The translations under genes were made by a program, and so were the position numbers. A model generated the notes under the pieces. It was not told the origin of the DNA and made no database searches. It saw only the letters and a list, made by a program, of their open reading frames with translations. Shown here piece by piece: positions 33,078 to 42,693 of a stretch of DNA of 53,500 bases (positions within the stretch are counted from its first letter, which is position 1; the number at the start of each line of letters is the position of its first letter). The DNA comes from Pseudomonas alkylphenolica. GTDB lineage: Bacteria; Pseudomonadota; Gammaproteobacteria; Pseudomonadales; Pseudomonadaceae. The stretch spans positions 1 through 53,500 of the forward strand of contig NZ_JADUCM010000034.1 in the NCBI RefSeq assembly GCF_016009175.1, given 5' to 3'.

Positions 33078-33833
33078 ATGAATCTGCCCCCCCGCCAACA
33101 ACAAATCCTCGAACTGGTCCGCGAACGCGGCTATGTCAGTATCGAAGAAATGGCGCAGCTGTTCGTCGTCACCCCGCAAACCATCCGCCGCGATATCAAC
33201 CAACTGGCGGAGGTCAATCTGCTACGCCGCTACCACGGTGGTGCAGCCTACGATTCGAGTATCGAGAATACCGCCTACGCCATGCGCGCCGATCAGATGC
33301 GCGATGAGAAGCAGCGCATTGCCGAAGCCATCGCCGCGCAGATTCCCGACCATGCCTCGCTGTTCATCAACATTGGCACCACGACAGAGTCCATTGCCCG
33401 CGCCCTGCTCAACCACAACCACCTGAAGATCATCACCAACAACCTGCATGTGGCGTCGATCCTCAGCGCCAAGGACGACTTCGAAGTGCTGCTGGCCGGC
33501 GGCAATGTACGCCGTGATGGCGGCGTGGTTGGCCAGGCCAGTGTCGACTTCATCAACCAGTTCAAAGTCGATTTTGCCCTGGTCGGTATCAGCGGCATCG
33601 ACGAAGACGGCAGCCTGCTGGATTTTGATTATCAGGAAGTGCGCGTTTCCCAGGCCATCATCGCCAATGCCCGGCAGGTCATTCTGGCGGCCGACTCCAG
33701 CAAGTTCGGGCGAAATGCTATGGTTCGCCTGGGCTCGATCAGCCTGATCGATTGCCTGGTGACCGATCAGGCCCCGGTACCCGCCCTTACCCAGTTGCTC
33801 AACCAATACAAGATCCGTCTCGAAGTGGTCTGA
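33078..33833 (+). CDS. glpR: DeoR-family repressor of glycerol genes
   Basis: 251 residues: N-terminal DeoR helix-turn-helix (QQILELVRERGYVSIEEMAQLFVVTPQTIRRDI, in part about residues 8-40) and a C-terminal sugar-phosphate sensor domain (INIGTTTESIARALL, about 96-110). Glycerol-3-phosphate is the expected inducer. AAGGA before the ATG at 33078 fixes the start. It lies between glpK and glpD, the standard pseudomonad order. Confidence 0.94.
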   Translation: MNLPPRQQQILELVRERGYVSIEEMAQLFVVTPQTIRRDINQLAEVNLLRRYHGGAAYDSSIENTAYAMRADQMRDEKQRIAEAIAAQIPDHASLFINIGTTTESIARALLNHNHLKIITNNLHVASILSAKDDFEVLLAGGNVRRDGGVVGQASVDFINQFKVDFALVGISGIDEDGSLLDFDYQEVRVSQAIIANARQVILAADSSKFGRNAMVRLGSISLIDCLVTDQAPVPALTQLLNQYKIRLEVV

Positions 33834-33843
33834 GTCAGCAACA

Positions 33844-33866
33844 GCTGCCACCGCAAGGGTGGCAGC
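33844..33866 (+). terminator. Hairpin after glpR
   Basis: Perfect nine-bp stem GCTGCCACC / GGTGGCAGC with loop GCAAG, ten bases after the stop. No T-run, so perhaps only a partial terminator. Confidence 0.55.
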
Positions 33867-33869
33867 GTA

Positions 33870-33889
33870 AATGTTCGTTATTTTTCATT
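33870..33889 (+). promoter_or_regulatory. GlpR operator before glpD
   Basis: AATGTTCGTTATTTTTCATT matches the GlpR consensus at 17 of 20 positions; the whole left half is perfect. A second, half-conserved copy (TATTCTCGTT) begins at 33891. Both lie 130-150 bases before the glpD start, inside an AT-rich promoter zone. Confidence 0.65.
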
Positions 33890-34016
33890 TTATTCTCGTT
33901 CTATCAGTACTTTCTATCAGATGCGACTGGTGGCCAGCATCTTCTTGCGCTAATATTTTCGCAAATGAACATTGATGTTCAGTTTCGATATTAAAAAGCT
34001 CTTGAGGAAGCCGCCC

Positions 34017-35555
34017 GTGCAGCAGTCCAGCCAATCGTCGCCCGCCCCCGCTGACATCTATGACCTCGCCGTGATTGGCGGAGGCATCAACGGTGTAGGG
34101 ATCGCCGCTGATGCAGCCGGACGCGGCCTGTCAGTGTTCCTCTGTGAAAAAGACGACCTTGCCAGCCATACCTCGTCGGCCAGCAGCAAGCTGATCCATG
34201 GCGGCCTGCGCTACCTCGAACACTATGAATTCCGCCTGGTACGTGAAGCCCTGGCCGAGCGTGAAGTGCTGCTGGCCAAAGCTCCGCATATCGTCAAGCC
34301 GATGCGTTTCGTACTGCCGCACCGTCCGCACCTGCGCCCGGCCTGGATGATTCGCGCAGGGCTGTTCCTTTACGACAACCTGGGCAAGCGCAAAAAGCTC
34401 GGCGCCTCGCGCAGCCTGCGCTTCGGCCCCGGCAACCCGCTCAAACCCGCGATCACCCGCGGTTTCGAATATGCCGACTGCGCAGTCGACGATGCCCGCC
34501 TGGTGGTACTCAACGCCATGGCTGCCCGGGAAAACGGTGCAACGATCCGTACCCGCACCCGTTGCATCAGTGCCGAGCGGGTTGACGGTGTGTGGAAGGT
34601 GCAACTGCAAAATGCCGACGGCAGCCTGCAAACCATCCAGGCTCGCGCCCTGGTCAATGCTGCTGGCCCGTGGGTCGCCAAGTTCATCCAGGACGACCTC
34701 AACCTTGAGGCGCCGTATGGCATCCGCCTGATCCAGGGCAGCCACCTGATCGTCCCCAAGCTGTATGACGGCGAACATGCCTACATTCTGCAAAACGAAG
34801 ATCAGCGCATTGTGTTTGCCATCCCGTACCTGGAGCGCTTCACCCTCATCGGCACCACTGACCGCGAATACACCGGTGACCCGGCCAAGGTCGCGATCAC
34901 CGAAGGCGAGACCGACTACCTGCTCAAGGTGGTCAACGAACACTTCAATCACCAACTGAGCCGCACCGACATCCTGCACACCTACGCCGGAGTGCGCCCA
35001 CTGTGCAACGACGAATCCGACAACCCATCGGCGGTGACCCGCGACTACACCCTGGCCCTGTCGGCGAGCGCCGGCGAAGCGCCGTTGCTGTCGGTGTTCG
35101 GTGGCAAGCTGACGACCTACCGTAAGCTGGCCGAGTCGGCGATGACCGAACTGGCGCCGTTTTTCACCCAGATGCGTGGCAGCTGGACCGCTGCCGCGCC
35201 CCTGCCGGGCGGCGAGAACATGACCACCCCACACGCGCTGGCCGAGGCAATTCTGGCCCGTTGCAGCTGGCTTCCGGCCGAGATCGCCAAGCGCTGGGCA
35301 CTGACCTATGGCAGCCGCGTCTGGCGCCTGCTCGAAGGTGTGCAAGGCCCTGCAGACCTGGGCGATGCGATTGGTGGCGGCCTGTTCACCCGCGAGGTGG
35401 ACTACCTGTGTGGCGAAGAGTGGGCCGTCAGCAGCGACGACATCCTCTGGCGTCGCAGCAAGCTCGGCTTGCTCACCACTGCCGCCGAACAACAGGCACT
35501 GCAGGACTACCTGCAGCGACTGGAAGTGAACCGGGCACGCGTTCAGGCAGCCTGA
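34017..35555 (+). CDS. glpD: Aerobic glycerol-3-phosphate dehydrogenase
   Basis: FAD-dependent enzyme on the inner membrane that oxidises glycerol-3-phosphate to dihydroxyacetone phosphate and feeds quinone. From the GTG at 34017 it has 512 residues, the length I recall for P. aeruginosa GlpD; AGGAAG lies seven bases upstream. FAD-binding GGGINGVG (about 19-26) and HGGLRYLEHYEF are visible, with the C-terminal DAO domain complete. An upstream in-frame ATG/TTG (33972-33977) would add 14-15 unlikely residues. Confidence 0.95.
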   Translation: MQQSSQSSPAPADIYDLAVIGGGINGVGIAADAAGRGLSVFLCEKDDLASHTSSASSKLIHGGLRYLEHYEFRLVREALAEREVLLAKAPHIVKPMRFVLPHRPHLRPAWMIRAGLFLYDNLGKRKKLGASRSLRFGPGNPLKPAITRGFEYADCAVDDARLVVLNAMAARENGATIRTRTRCISAERVDGVWKVQLQNADGSLQTIQARALVNAAGPWVAKFIQDDLNLEAPYGIRLIQGSHLIVPKLYDGEHAYILQNEDQRIVFAIPYLERFTLIGTTDREYTGDPAKVAITEGETDYLLKVVNEHFNHQLSRTDILHTYAGVRPLCNDESDNPSAVTRDYTLALSASAGEAPLLSVFGGKLTTYRKLAESAMTELAPFFTQMRGSWTAAAPLPGGENMTTPHALAEAILARCSWLPAEIAKRWALTYGSRVWRLLEGVQGPADLGDAIGGGLFTREVDYLCGEEWAVSSDDILWRRSKLGLLTTAAEQQALQDYLQRLEVNRARVQAA

Positions 35556-35603
35556 CACCGGGTCGACCCTATCGCCGGCTGAGCCGGCTCCCAGAATCAA
35601 TGG

Positions 35604-35649
35604 CCGCTCGTCCCTTTGCATTCGGAATCCCGAACAGGCAGACGAGCGG
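35604..35649 (+). repeat. Nested hairpin in the glpD-aatJ gap
   Basis: CCGCTCGTC pairs with GACGAGCGG, and inside it TTCGG-AATC-CCGAA forms a second perfect stem. It may end glpD transcription, but there is no T-run. Confidence 0.5.
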
Positions 35650-35742
35650 TATTCGGCCGGCCGGACGAATCATCCCGCCACCGAACCTTCAAAAAAGATT
35701 AATACCTCGATTTCTCAAGGCCTTGTGATCAAAGTCAGGGCT

Positions 35743-35758
35743 TGGCACGACTCATGCT
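35743..35758 (+). promoter_or_regulatory. Sigma-54 promoter of the aat operon
   Basis: TGGCACGACTCATGCT fits TGGCACGnnnnTTGCW with one mismatch; GG (35744-35745) and GC (35756-35757) are exactly ten bases apart. It lies about 100 bases before aatJ. The operon is followed by the sigma-54 activator gene aauR, which makes this the obvious target. Confidence 0.82.
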
Positions 35759-35832
35759 CTACACTCAGTACCCGAATGCGCAACGCTTCATTGCAGTGTT
35801 CGCTGAACGAAAGAGCCGGCCAACGGCTCCAT

Positions 35833-35843
35833 AAGAAAAACAA
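35833..35843 (+). promoter_or_regulatory. Hfq/Crc-type A-rich motif before aatJ
   Basis: AAGAAAAACAA contains overlapping AAnAAnAA motifs about 20 bases before the aatJ start. Translational repression by Hfq/Crc is plausible. Short A-rich motifs also occur by chance. Confidence 0.4.
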
Positions 35844-35859
35844 CGTCGAGGAAATTTTG

Positions 35860-36792
35860 ATGCGTATCGTCCCCCACCTGTTGGGCGCAGCCGTCACGGC
35901 TGCTTTGATCAGCATGCCCGTCAGCGCTGCAGAACTGACCGGCACCCTGAAGAAAATCAACGACTCGGGCACCATTACCCTGGGGCACCGCGACGCTTCT
36001 ATCCCGTTCTCCTACATCGCCGACGCTTCGGGTAAACCCGTCGGTTACTCCCATGACATCCAACTGGCAATCGTCGAGGCCCTGAAAAAGGACCTGAACA
36101 AGCCAGACCTGAAGGTCAAATACAACCTCGTCACCTCCCAGACCCGTATTCCGCTGGTACAGAACGGCACCGTTGACGTCGAGTGTGGCTCGACCACCAA
36201 CAACGTCGAGCGCCAGCAGCAAGTGGCCTTCTCGGTCGGTATCTTCGAAGTCGGTACCCGCCTGCTGACCAAAGCAGAAGACGGCAAGCCGGAAAACGCC
36301 AAGTACAAGGACTTCCCTGACCTGGCTGGCAAGAACGTGGTCACCACCGCAGGCACCACCTCCGAACGCATCCTCAAGGCCATGAACGCCGACAAGCAGA
36401 TGAAGATGAACGTCATCTCTGCCAAGGACCACGGTGAATCCTTCCAGATGCTCGAGTCTGGCCGCGCCGTAGCTTTCATGATGGACGACGCCCTGCTCGC
36501 CGGCGAAATGGCCAAGGCCAAGAACCCGAAAGGCTGGGCCATTGTCGGTACGCCGCAGTCGTATGAAATCTACGGTTGCATGGTCCGCAAGGACGACCCG
36601 GCGTTCAAGAAAGCCGTCGACGATGCCATCGTCGGTCTCTACAAGTCGGGCGAGATCAACAAGATCTACGACAAGTGGTTCAACCAGCCAGTCCCGCCTA
36701 AAGGCCTGAACCTGAACTTCCCGATGAGCGACGAGCTCAAGGCGTTGATCGCCACGCCTACCGACAAAGCTGCAGACGACAAGAAGTCCTGA
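35860..36792 (+). CDS. aatJ: Glutamate/aspartate-binding protein
   Basis: 310-residue periplasmic binding protein for acidic amino acids (GltI type). Signal peptide MRIVPHLLGAAVTAAL..., cleaved after SMPVSA. GHRDASIPFSY (about 43-53), VECGSTTNNVERQ and YEIYGCMVRKDDP are signatures of this subfamily. First gene of aatJQMP. The ATG at 35860 has GAGG upstream; the 45 in-frame codons before it overlap the promoter and are not used. Confidence 0.93.
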   Translation: MRIVPHLLGAAVTAALISMPVSAAELTGTLKKINDSGTITLGHRDASIPFSYIADASGKPVGYSHDIQLAIVEALKKDLNKPDLKVKYNLVTSQTRIPLVQNGTVDVECGSTTNNVERQQQVAFSVGIFEVGTRLLTKAEDGKPENAKYKDFPDLAGKNVVTTAGTTSERILKAMNADKQMKMNVISAKDHGESFQMLESGRAVAFMMDDALLAGEMAKAKNPKGWAIVGTPQSYEIYGCMVRKDDPAFKKAVDDAIVGLYKSGEINKIYDKWFNQPVPPKGLNLNFPMSDELKALIATPTDKAADDKKS

Positions 36793-36820
36793 TCCCCAGC
36801 TAGTTTGTGTCTAACCTTTC

Positions 36821-36847
36821 ATCCGAGGGTGCCTTGCACCCTTGGAT
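36821..36847 (+). repeat. Hairpin between aatJ and aatQ
   Basis: Twelve-bp stem ATCCGAGGGTGC / GCACCCTTGGAT (one G-U pair) with loop CTT. No T-run. Same position as the hairpin at 3212 in the other importer operon. Confidence 0.7.
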
Positions 36848-36891
36848 GCTCGAAGGTGCCCGTGAAAAAACTGATCTGAGGGGAAATCCCG

Positions 36892-37638
36892 ATGAATTAC
36901 AACTGGGACTGGGGCGTGTTCTTCAAGTCCACTGGTGTTGGCAGCGAAACCTATCTGGACTGGTATATCACCGGCCTGGGCTGGACCATCGCCATTGCCG
37001 TCGCCGCCTGGATCATCGCGCTGCTGCTGGGCTCCGTGCTCGGCGTCATGCGTACCGTCCCGAACCGCGTGGTATCGGGTATCGCCACGTGCTACGTGGA
37101 ACTGTTTCGTAATGTGCCGCTGTTGGTGCAGCTGTTCATCTGGTACTTCCTGGTGCCCGACCTGTTGCCTGAAGGCCTGCAGGAATGGTTCAAGCAAGAC
37201 CTCAACCCGACCACCTCGGCGCTGATCAGCGTAGTCATCTGCCTGGGGCTGTTCACTGCCGCGCGTGTCTGCGAACAGGTACGCACCGGTATCCAGGCGC
37301 TGCCGCGCGGCCAGGAAGCCGCTGCCCGCGCCATGGGTTTCAGCCTGCCGCAGATCTACTGGAACGTACTGCTGCCGCAAGCCTACCGGATCATCATTCC
37401 GCCGCTGACTTCTGAGTTCCTCAACGTCTTCAAGAACTCCTCGGTGGCCTCGCTGATCGGCCTGATGGAGTTGCTGGCGCAAACCAAACAGACCGCCGAG
37501 TTTTCGGCCAACCTGTTCGAAGCCTTCACCCTGGCAACCCTGATCTACTTCACCCTGAACATGGGCCTGATGCTGCTGATGCGCATGGTCGAGAAGAAAG
37601 TCGCGGTACCCGGCCTGATTTCCGTGGGGGGCAAATAA
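36892..37638 (+). CDS. aatQ: Glutamate/aspartate ABC transporter permease
   Basis: 248 residues, GltJ-like integral membrane permease. About five helices; the EAA loop reads GQEAAARAMGFSLPQIYW (about 141-158). ELFRNVPLLVQLFIWYF is the standard segment of polar amino-acid permeases. Its last base is the first base of aatM's ATG, so translation is coupled. It pairs with AatM. Confidence 0.93.
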   Translation: MNYNWDWGVFFKSTGVGSETYLDWYITGLGWTIAIAVAAWIIALLLGSVLGVMRTVPNRVVSGIATCYVELFRNVPLLVQLFIWYFLVPDLLPEGLQEWFKQDLNPTTSALISVVICLGLFTAARVCEQVRTGIQALPRGQEAAARAMGFSLPQIYWNVLLPQAYRIIIPPLTSEFLNVFKNSSVASLIGLMELLAQTKQTAEFSANLFEAFTLATLIYFTLNMGLMLLMRMVEKKVAVPGLISVGGK

Positions 37639-38303
37639 TGGACTTCAGTGGAATCATTCCCGCCCTGCCAGGCCTGTGGAACGGCATGGTGATGACCCTG
37701 CAACTGATGGTCATGGGGGTTGTCGGCGGTATCGTGCTGGGCACCATCCTGGCCCTGATGCGGCTGTCGTCGAACAAGCTGCTGGCCAATCTTGCCGGTG
37801 CTTACGTCAACTACTTCCGCTCCATCCCGCTGCTGCTGGTGATCACCTGGTTCTACCTGGCGGTACCGTTCGTGCTGCGCTGGATCACCGGCGAAGACAC
37901 GCCAATCGGTGCCTTCACCTCCTGCGTCGTGGCGTTCATGATGTTCGAGGCGGCGTATTTCTGCGAAATCGTCCGGGCCGGCGTGCAGTCGATCTCCAAG
38001 GGCCAGATGGGTGCCGCCCAGGCGCTGGGCATGACCTATGGCCAGACCATGCGCCTGATCATCCTGCCCCAGGCGTTTCGCAAGATGACCCCGCTGCTGC
38101 TGCAGCAGAGCATCATCCTGTTCCAGGACACCTCGCTGGTCTACACCGTCGGCCTGGTCGACTTCCTCAACTCGGCACGTGCCAGTGGCGACATCATCGG
38201 GCGCTCCAATGAGTTCCTGGTATTCGCCGGTGCCGTGTACTTCGTCATCAGCTTCTCCGCTTCCTGGCTGGTCAAGCGTCTGCAGAAAAGGATAACCGTA
38301 TGA
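37638..38303 (+). CDS. aatM: Glutamate/aspartate ABC transporter permease
   Basis: 221 residues, GltK-like partner permease. NYFRSIPLLLVITWFYL and the EAA loop GAAQALGMTYGQTMRL (about 131-146) are visible. Overlaps aatQ by one base and aatP by four (ATGA). Confidence 0.93.
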   Translation: MDFSGIIPALPGLWNGMVMTLQLMVMGVVGGIVLGTILALMRLSSNKLLANLAGAYVNYFRSIPLLLVITWFYLAVPFVLRWITGEDTPIGAFTSCVVAFMMFEAAYFCEIVRAGVQSISKGQMGAAQALGMTYGQTMRLIILPQAFRKMTPLLLQQSIILFQDTSLVYTVGLVDFLNSARASGDIIGRSNEFLVFAGAVYFVISFSASWLVKRLQKRITV

Positions 38304-39034
38304 TTTCCATCAAGAACGTCAACAAGTGGTACGGCGACTTCCAGGTTCTGACCGACTGCAACACCGAGGTCAAGAAAGGTGAAGTGGTGGTCGTTTGCGG
38401 TCCGTCCGGTTCGGGCAAGTCGACCCTGATCAAGTGCGTCAACGCCCTGGAGCCTTTCCAGAAAGGCGACATCGTTGTCGACGGCACTTCCATCGCCGAC
38501 CCGAAGACCAACCTGCCCAAACTGCGTTCGCGGGTCGGCATGGTGTTTCAGCACTTCGAACTGTTCCCGCACCTGACCATTACCGAGAACCTGACCATTG
38601 CCCAGCGCAAGGTCCTCGGCCGCAGTGAAGCGGAAGCCACCAAGAAGGGCTTGGCCCTGCTTGAACGCGTAGGCCTCAGCGCCCACGCCAAGAAGCACCC
38701 GGGGCAGCTCTCCGGTGGTCAGCAGCAGCGTGTGGCCATTGCCCGCGCCCTGTCGATGGACCCGATCGTCATGCTGTTCGACGAACCCACCTCGGCGCTG
38801 GACCCGGAAATGGTCAACGAAGTACTCGACGTCATGGTCGAGCTGGCACATGAAGGCATGACCATGATGTGTGTGACCCACGAAATGGGCTTTGCCCGCA
38901 AGGTCGCCAACCGGGTCATCTTCATGGACCAAGGCAAAATCATCGAGGATTGCCAGAAGGAAGCCTTCTTCGGCGACCCGAGCGCGCGTCATGAGCGCAC
39001 CCAGCACTTCCTCAGCAAAATCCTGCAACACTGA
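38300..39034 (+). CDS. aatP: Glutamate/aspartate ABC transporter ATPase
   Basis: 244 residues, GltL-like. Walker A GPSGSGKST (about 34-42), Q-loop VFQHFELFPH, signature LSGGQQQRVAIARAL, Walker B VMLFDEPTSALDPE and switch His in CVTHEMGFA are intact. Last gene of the transporter; a long hairpin follows before aauS. Confidence 0.95.
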   Translation: MISIKNVNKWYGDFQVLTDCNTEVKKGEVVVVCGPSGSGKSTLIKCVNALEPFQKGDIVVDGTSIADPKTNLPKLRSRVGMVFQHFELFPHLTITENLTIAQRKVLGRSEAEATKKGLALLERVGLSAHAKKHPGQLSGGQQQRVAIARALSMDPIVMLFDEPTSALDPEMVNEVLDVMVELAHEGMTMMCVTHEMGFARKVANRVIFMDQGKIIEDCQKEAFFGDPSARHERTQHFLSKILQH

Positions 39035-39038
39035 GGTG

Positions 39039-39088
39039 ACGACCAGCACCCTCTGTCCAAGGCATCCCGGACAGAGGATGCTGGTCGT
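39039..39088 (+). repeat. Long hairpin between aatP and aauS
   Basis: Arms 39039-39058 (ACGACCAGCACCCTCTGTCC) and 39069-39088 pair over 20 positions with a single G-U, around a ten-base loop. It begins five bases after the aatP stop and ends about 13 bases before aauS. No T-run follows, so it may process or dampen read-through instead of terminating fully. Confidence 0.75.
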
Positions 39089-39103
39089 ACCAAGGTCACT
39101 GTG

Positions 39104-41007
39104 ATGAAATGCGACCCCACGCTCTTTCGCCCAGCCAAGCCTGCTCTTGCCGTGAAACCCCGTTTGATCCGCCAACTGCTGATACCGCCCCTGATCATTT
39201 TGCTGATGGTCGGCCTGGGTGTGGCTGGCTTCCTGATCAGCGAACACAACGGCATCCGCACCTTGAGCGAGTCCGGCGAGCGCCAGCTTGAGCTGCACGC
39301 GCGTGGCGTCGAAAGCGAAATCAGCAAGTACACCTACCTGCCCAGCCTGCTGGAACTGGAAAACAGCGTTTCCAGCCTGCTGACCGACCCCGACGGCGAG
39401 CATCGCCAGACGGTCAACGAATACCTCGAGGGCTTGAATCGCCGCAGCCGTAGCCGCGCGATCTTTGTCCTCGACACCACCGGCCGGGTCCAGGCCACCA
39501 GCAACTGGCGCGACGTCGACAGTTTCCTCGGTGAAGACCTGTCGTTCCGCGCCTACTTCCAGCAAGCCGTACGCGGCCAGCCTGGGCGCTTCTATGGCAT
39601 CGGCAGCACCACCGGCGAGCCGGGCTACTACCTGGCCCACGGCCTTGAAGAACACGGCAAGATCATCGGTGTAGCGGTGATCAAGGTGCGCCTGGAGAAC
39701 ATGGAAGAGCGTTGGCAACGCGCACGCCTGGAAGCCTTTGTCAGCGACGAGAATGGCATCATCATCCTCTCCAGCGACCCGGCGCGGCGACTCAAGTCCG
39801 TGCGCGCGCTGACCCCGGAAATAAAAGAGCGCCTGGCGCGCAGCCTGCAGTACTACTGGTGGCCGCTCAACGAGCTGCAACCCTTGTCGCGGGAGACGCT
39901 GGCTGACGGCATCGAAAAACTCAGCTTCCCGGCCAATGCCGAGTTGGGCGACGGTCGCAGTGAAGTCGCCTACCTGGCGCAGACCCGCCGCCTGGCCGAC
40001 ACCCCGTGGCATTTCACCCTGCTCACCCCGCTGCAAGACCTGCGCCGCGAGTCGATCATCCAGGGTGTGCTGGTCGCCGTTGCCTTTGCCCTGCTGACCA
40101 TCGTCCTGATCGCCTGGAACGAACGACGCAAGGTCATTGCCACCCGACTGGCCGCGCGTGAAGCACTGGAAGAAGCCAATAGCCAGCTGGAGCGCAAAAT
40201 CACCGAGCGCACTGCCGACCTGCGCGCCAGCAACGACCGCCTCAAGGCGCAGATTCGCGAGCGCCGCAGCGCCGAGCAAACCTTGCGCCATGCCCAGGAC
40301 GAACTGGTCCAGGCCGGCAAGCTCGCCGCGATCGGCCAGATGTCCACCAGCATTGCCCATGAACTGAACCAGCCGCTGGCGGCGCTGCGCACCCTGTCGG
40401 GCAACACCGTGCGTTTTCTTGAGCGCGGCGCACTGGAAACCGCCAGCACCAACTTGCGCACCATGAACGACCTGATCGACCGCATGGGCCGGATCACCGC
40501 CAGCCTGCGTTCCTTTGCCAGGCGCGGTGAAGACAGTGGCCAGGCATCGCTGGCCAAGGCCGTGGACGCCAGCCTTCAAGTGCTGGGTACACGGATTGCC
40601 GGGTGCCACCTGAAACTCAACCAGCAGTTCGACGACCAGCAGCTGGCGATCGACCAGACCCGTCTGGAGCAGATTCTGGTCAACCTGATCGGCAACGCCC
40701 TCGATGCCATGGCCGCGCAACCACTGCCCGAGCTGTGGCTGGAAGGCGAACTGCAAGGTGACAAATACCGCCTGCGGGTACGCGATAATGGTCACGGGAT
40801 TGACGATGAAGCGCGCAAGCACCTGTTCGAACCCTTTTTCACCACCAAACCCGGTGAGCATGGCCTGGGCCTGGGCCTGACCCTGTCTGCCAGCCTGGCC
40901 GCCGCCGCCAAGGGCAGCCTGAGCGTCGAGCACCCCGCCGAGGGCGGAACTGCATTCGTCATTACCCTGCCCCTGGCCAACGCCCCAACAGAAGTTGTCG
41001 TGCCCCT

Positions 41008-41011
<4 letters not shown>
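39104..41011 (+). CDS. aauS: Sensor histidine kinase for acidic amino acids
   Basis: 635 residues, DctB-like. Helix 1 (about 26-46) and helix 2 (about 319-340) flank a periplasmic sensor region of the double-Cache kind. A coiled-coil segment rich in Glu/Arg follows, then the phospho-acceptor His (IAHELNQPL, about residue 419) and the ATPase domain with LIGNALDAM, DNGHGI and GLGLGL. An in-frame GTG one codon upstream (39101) is an equally possible start. With AauR it should switch on aatJQMP when glutamate or aspartate is present. Confidence 0.92.
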
Positions 41012-42333
<1,322 letters not shown>

Positions 42334-42357
42334 CCGGCCCATCAATCGAGAGCACCT

Positions 42358-42693
42358 GTGGACCTCATCCTCAAAGCCTGTCTGGGCGCCGCCGTGGTGG
42401 TGATCCTTGCCGCCCTGGCGAAAACCCGCAACTACTACATCGCCGGGCTGGTCCCGCTGTTTCCGACGTTCGCCCTGATTGCCCACTACATCGTCGGCAA
42501 AGAGCGCTCATTGGAAGACCTGAAGACCACCATCCTGTTCGGCATGTGGTCAATCATCCCCTACCTTGTCTACCTGATGGCCTTGTACCTGCTGGTCGAT
42601 CGCCTGCGCCTGGAAGCGTCGCTCGCCCTGGCGACGCTGGCCTGGCTGGTAGCCGCCGGCATACTTGTGAGCCTCTGGCTGCGCCTGCACTAA
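42358..42693 (+). CDS. glpM: GlpM-like small membrane protein
   Basis: 111 residues with four hydrophobic helices. In P. aeruginosa GlpM is encoded by glpD and was linked to glycerol metabolism and alginate production; the biochemical role is unknown. GTG start. The stop codon overlaps the convergent hydrolase stop codon by three bases. Here it is separated from glpD by the aat/aau genes. Confidence 0.8.
   Translation: MDLILKACLGAAVVVILAALAKTRNYYIAGLVPLFPTFALIAHYIVGKERSLEDLKTTILFGMWSIIPYLVYLMALYLLVDRLRLEASLALATLAWLVAAGILVSLWLRLH

Noticed and set aside
38141..40933. Very long minus-strand open frame (about 930 codons) across aatP and aauS
   Set aside because: It mirrors the codon phase of two well-supported plus-strand genes. 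Long antisense frames are expected in high-GC DNA, and its translation has no domain features.
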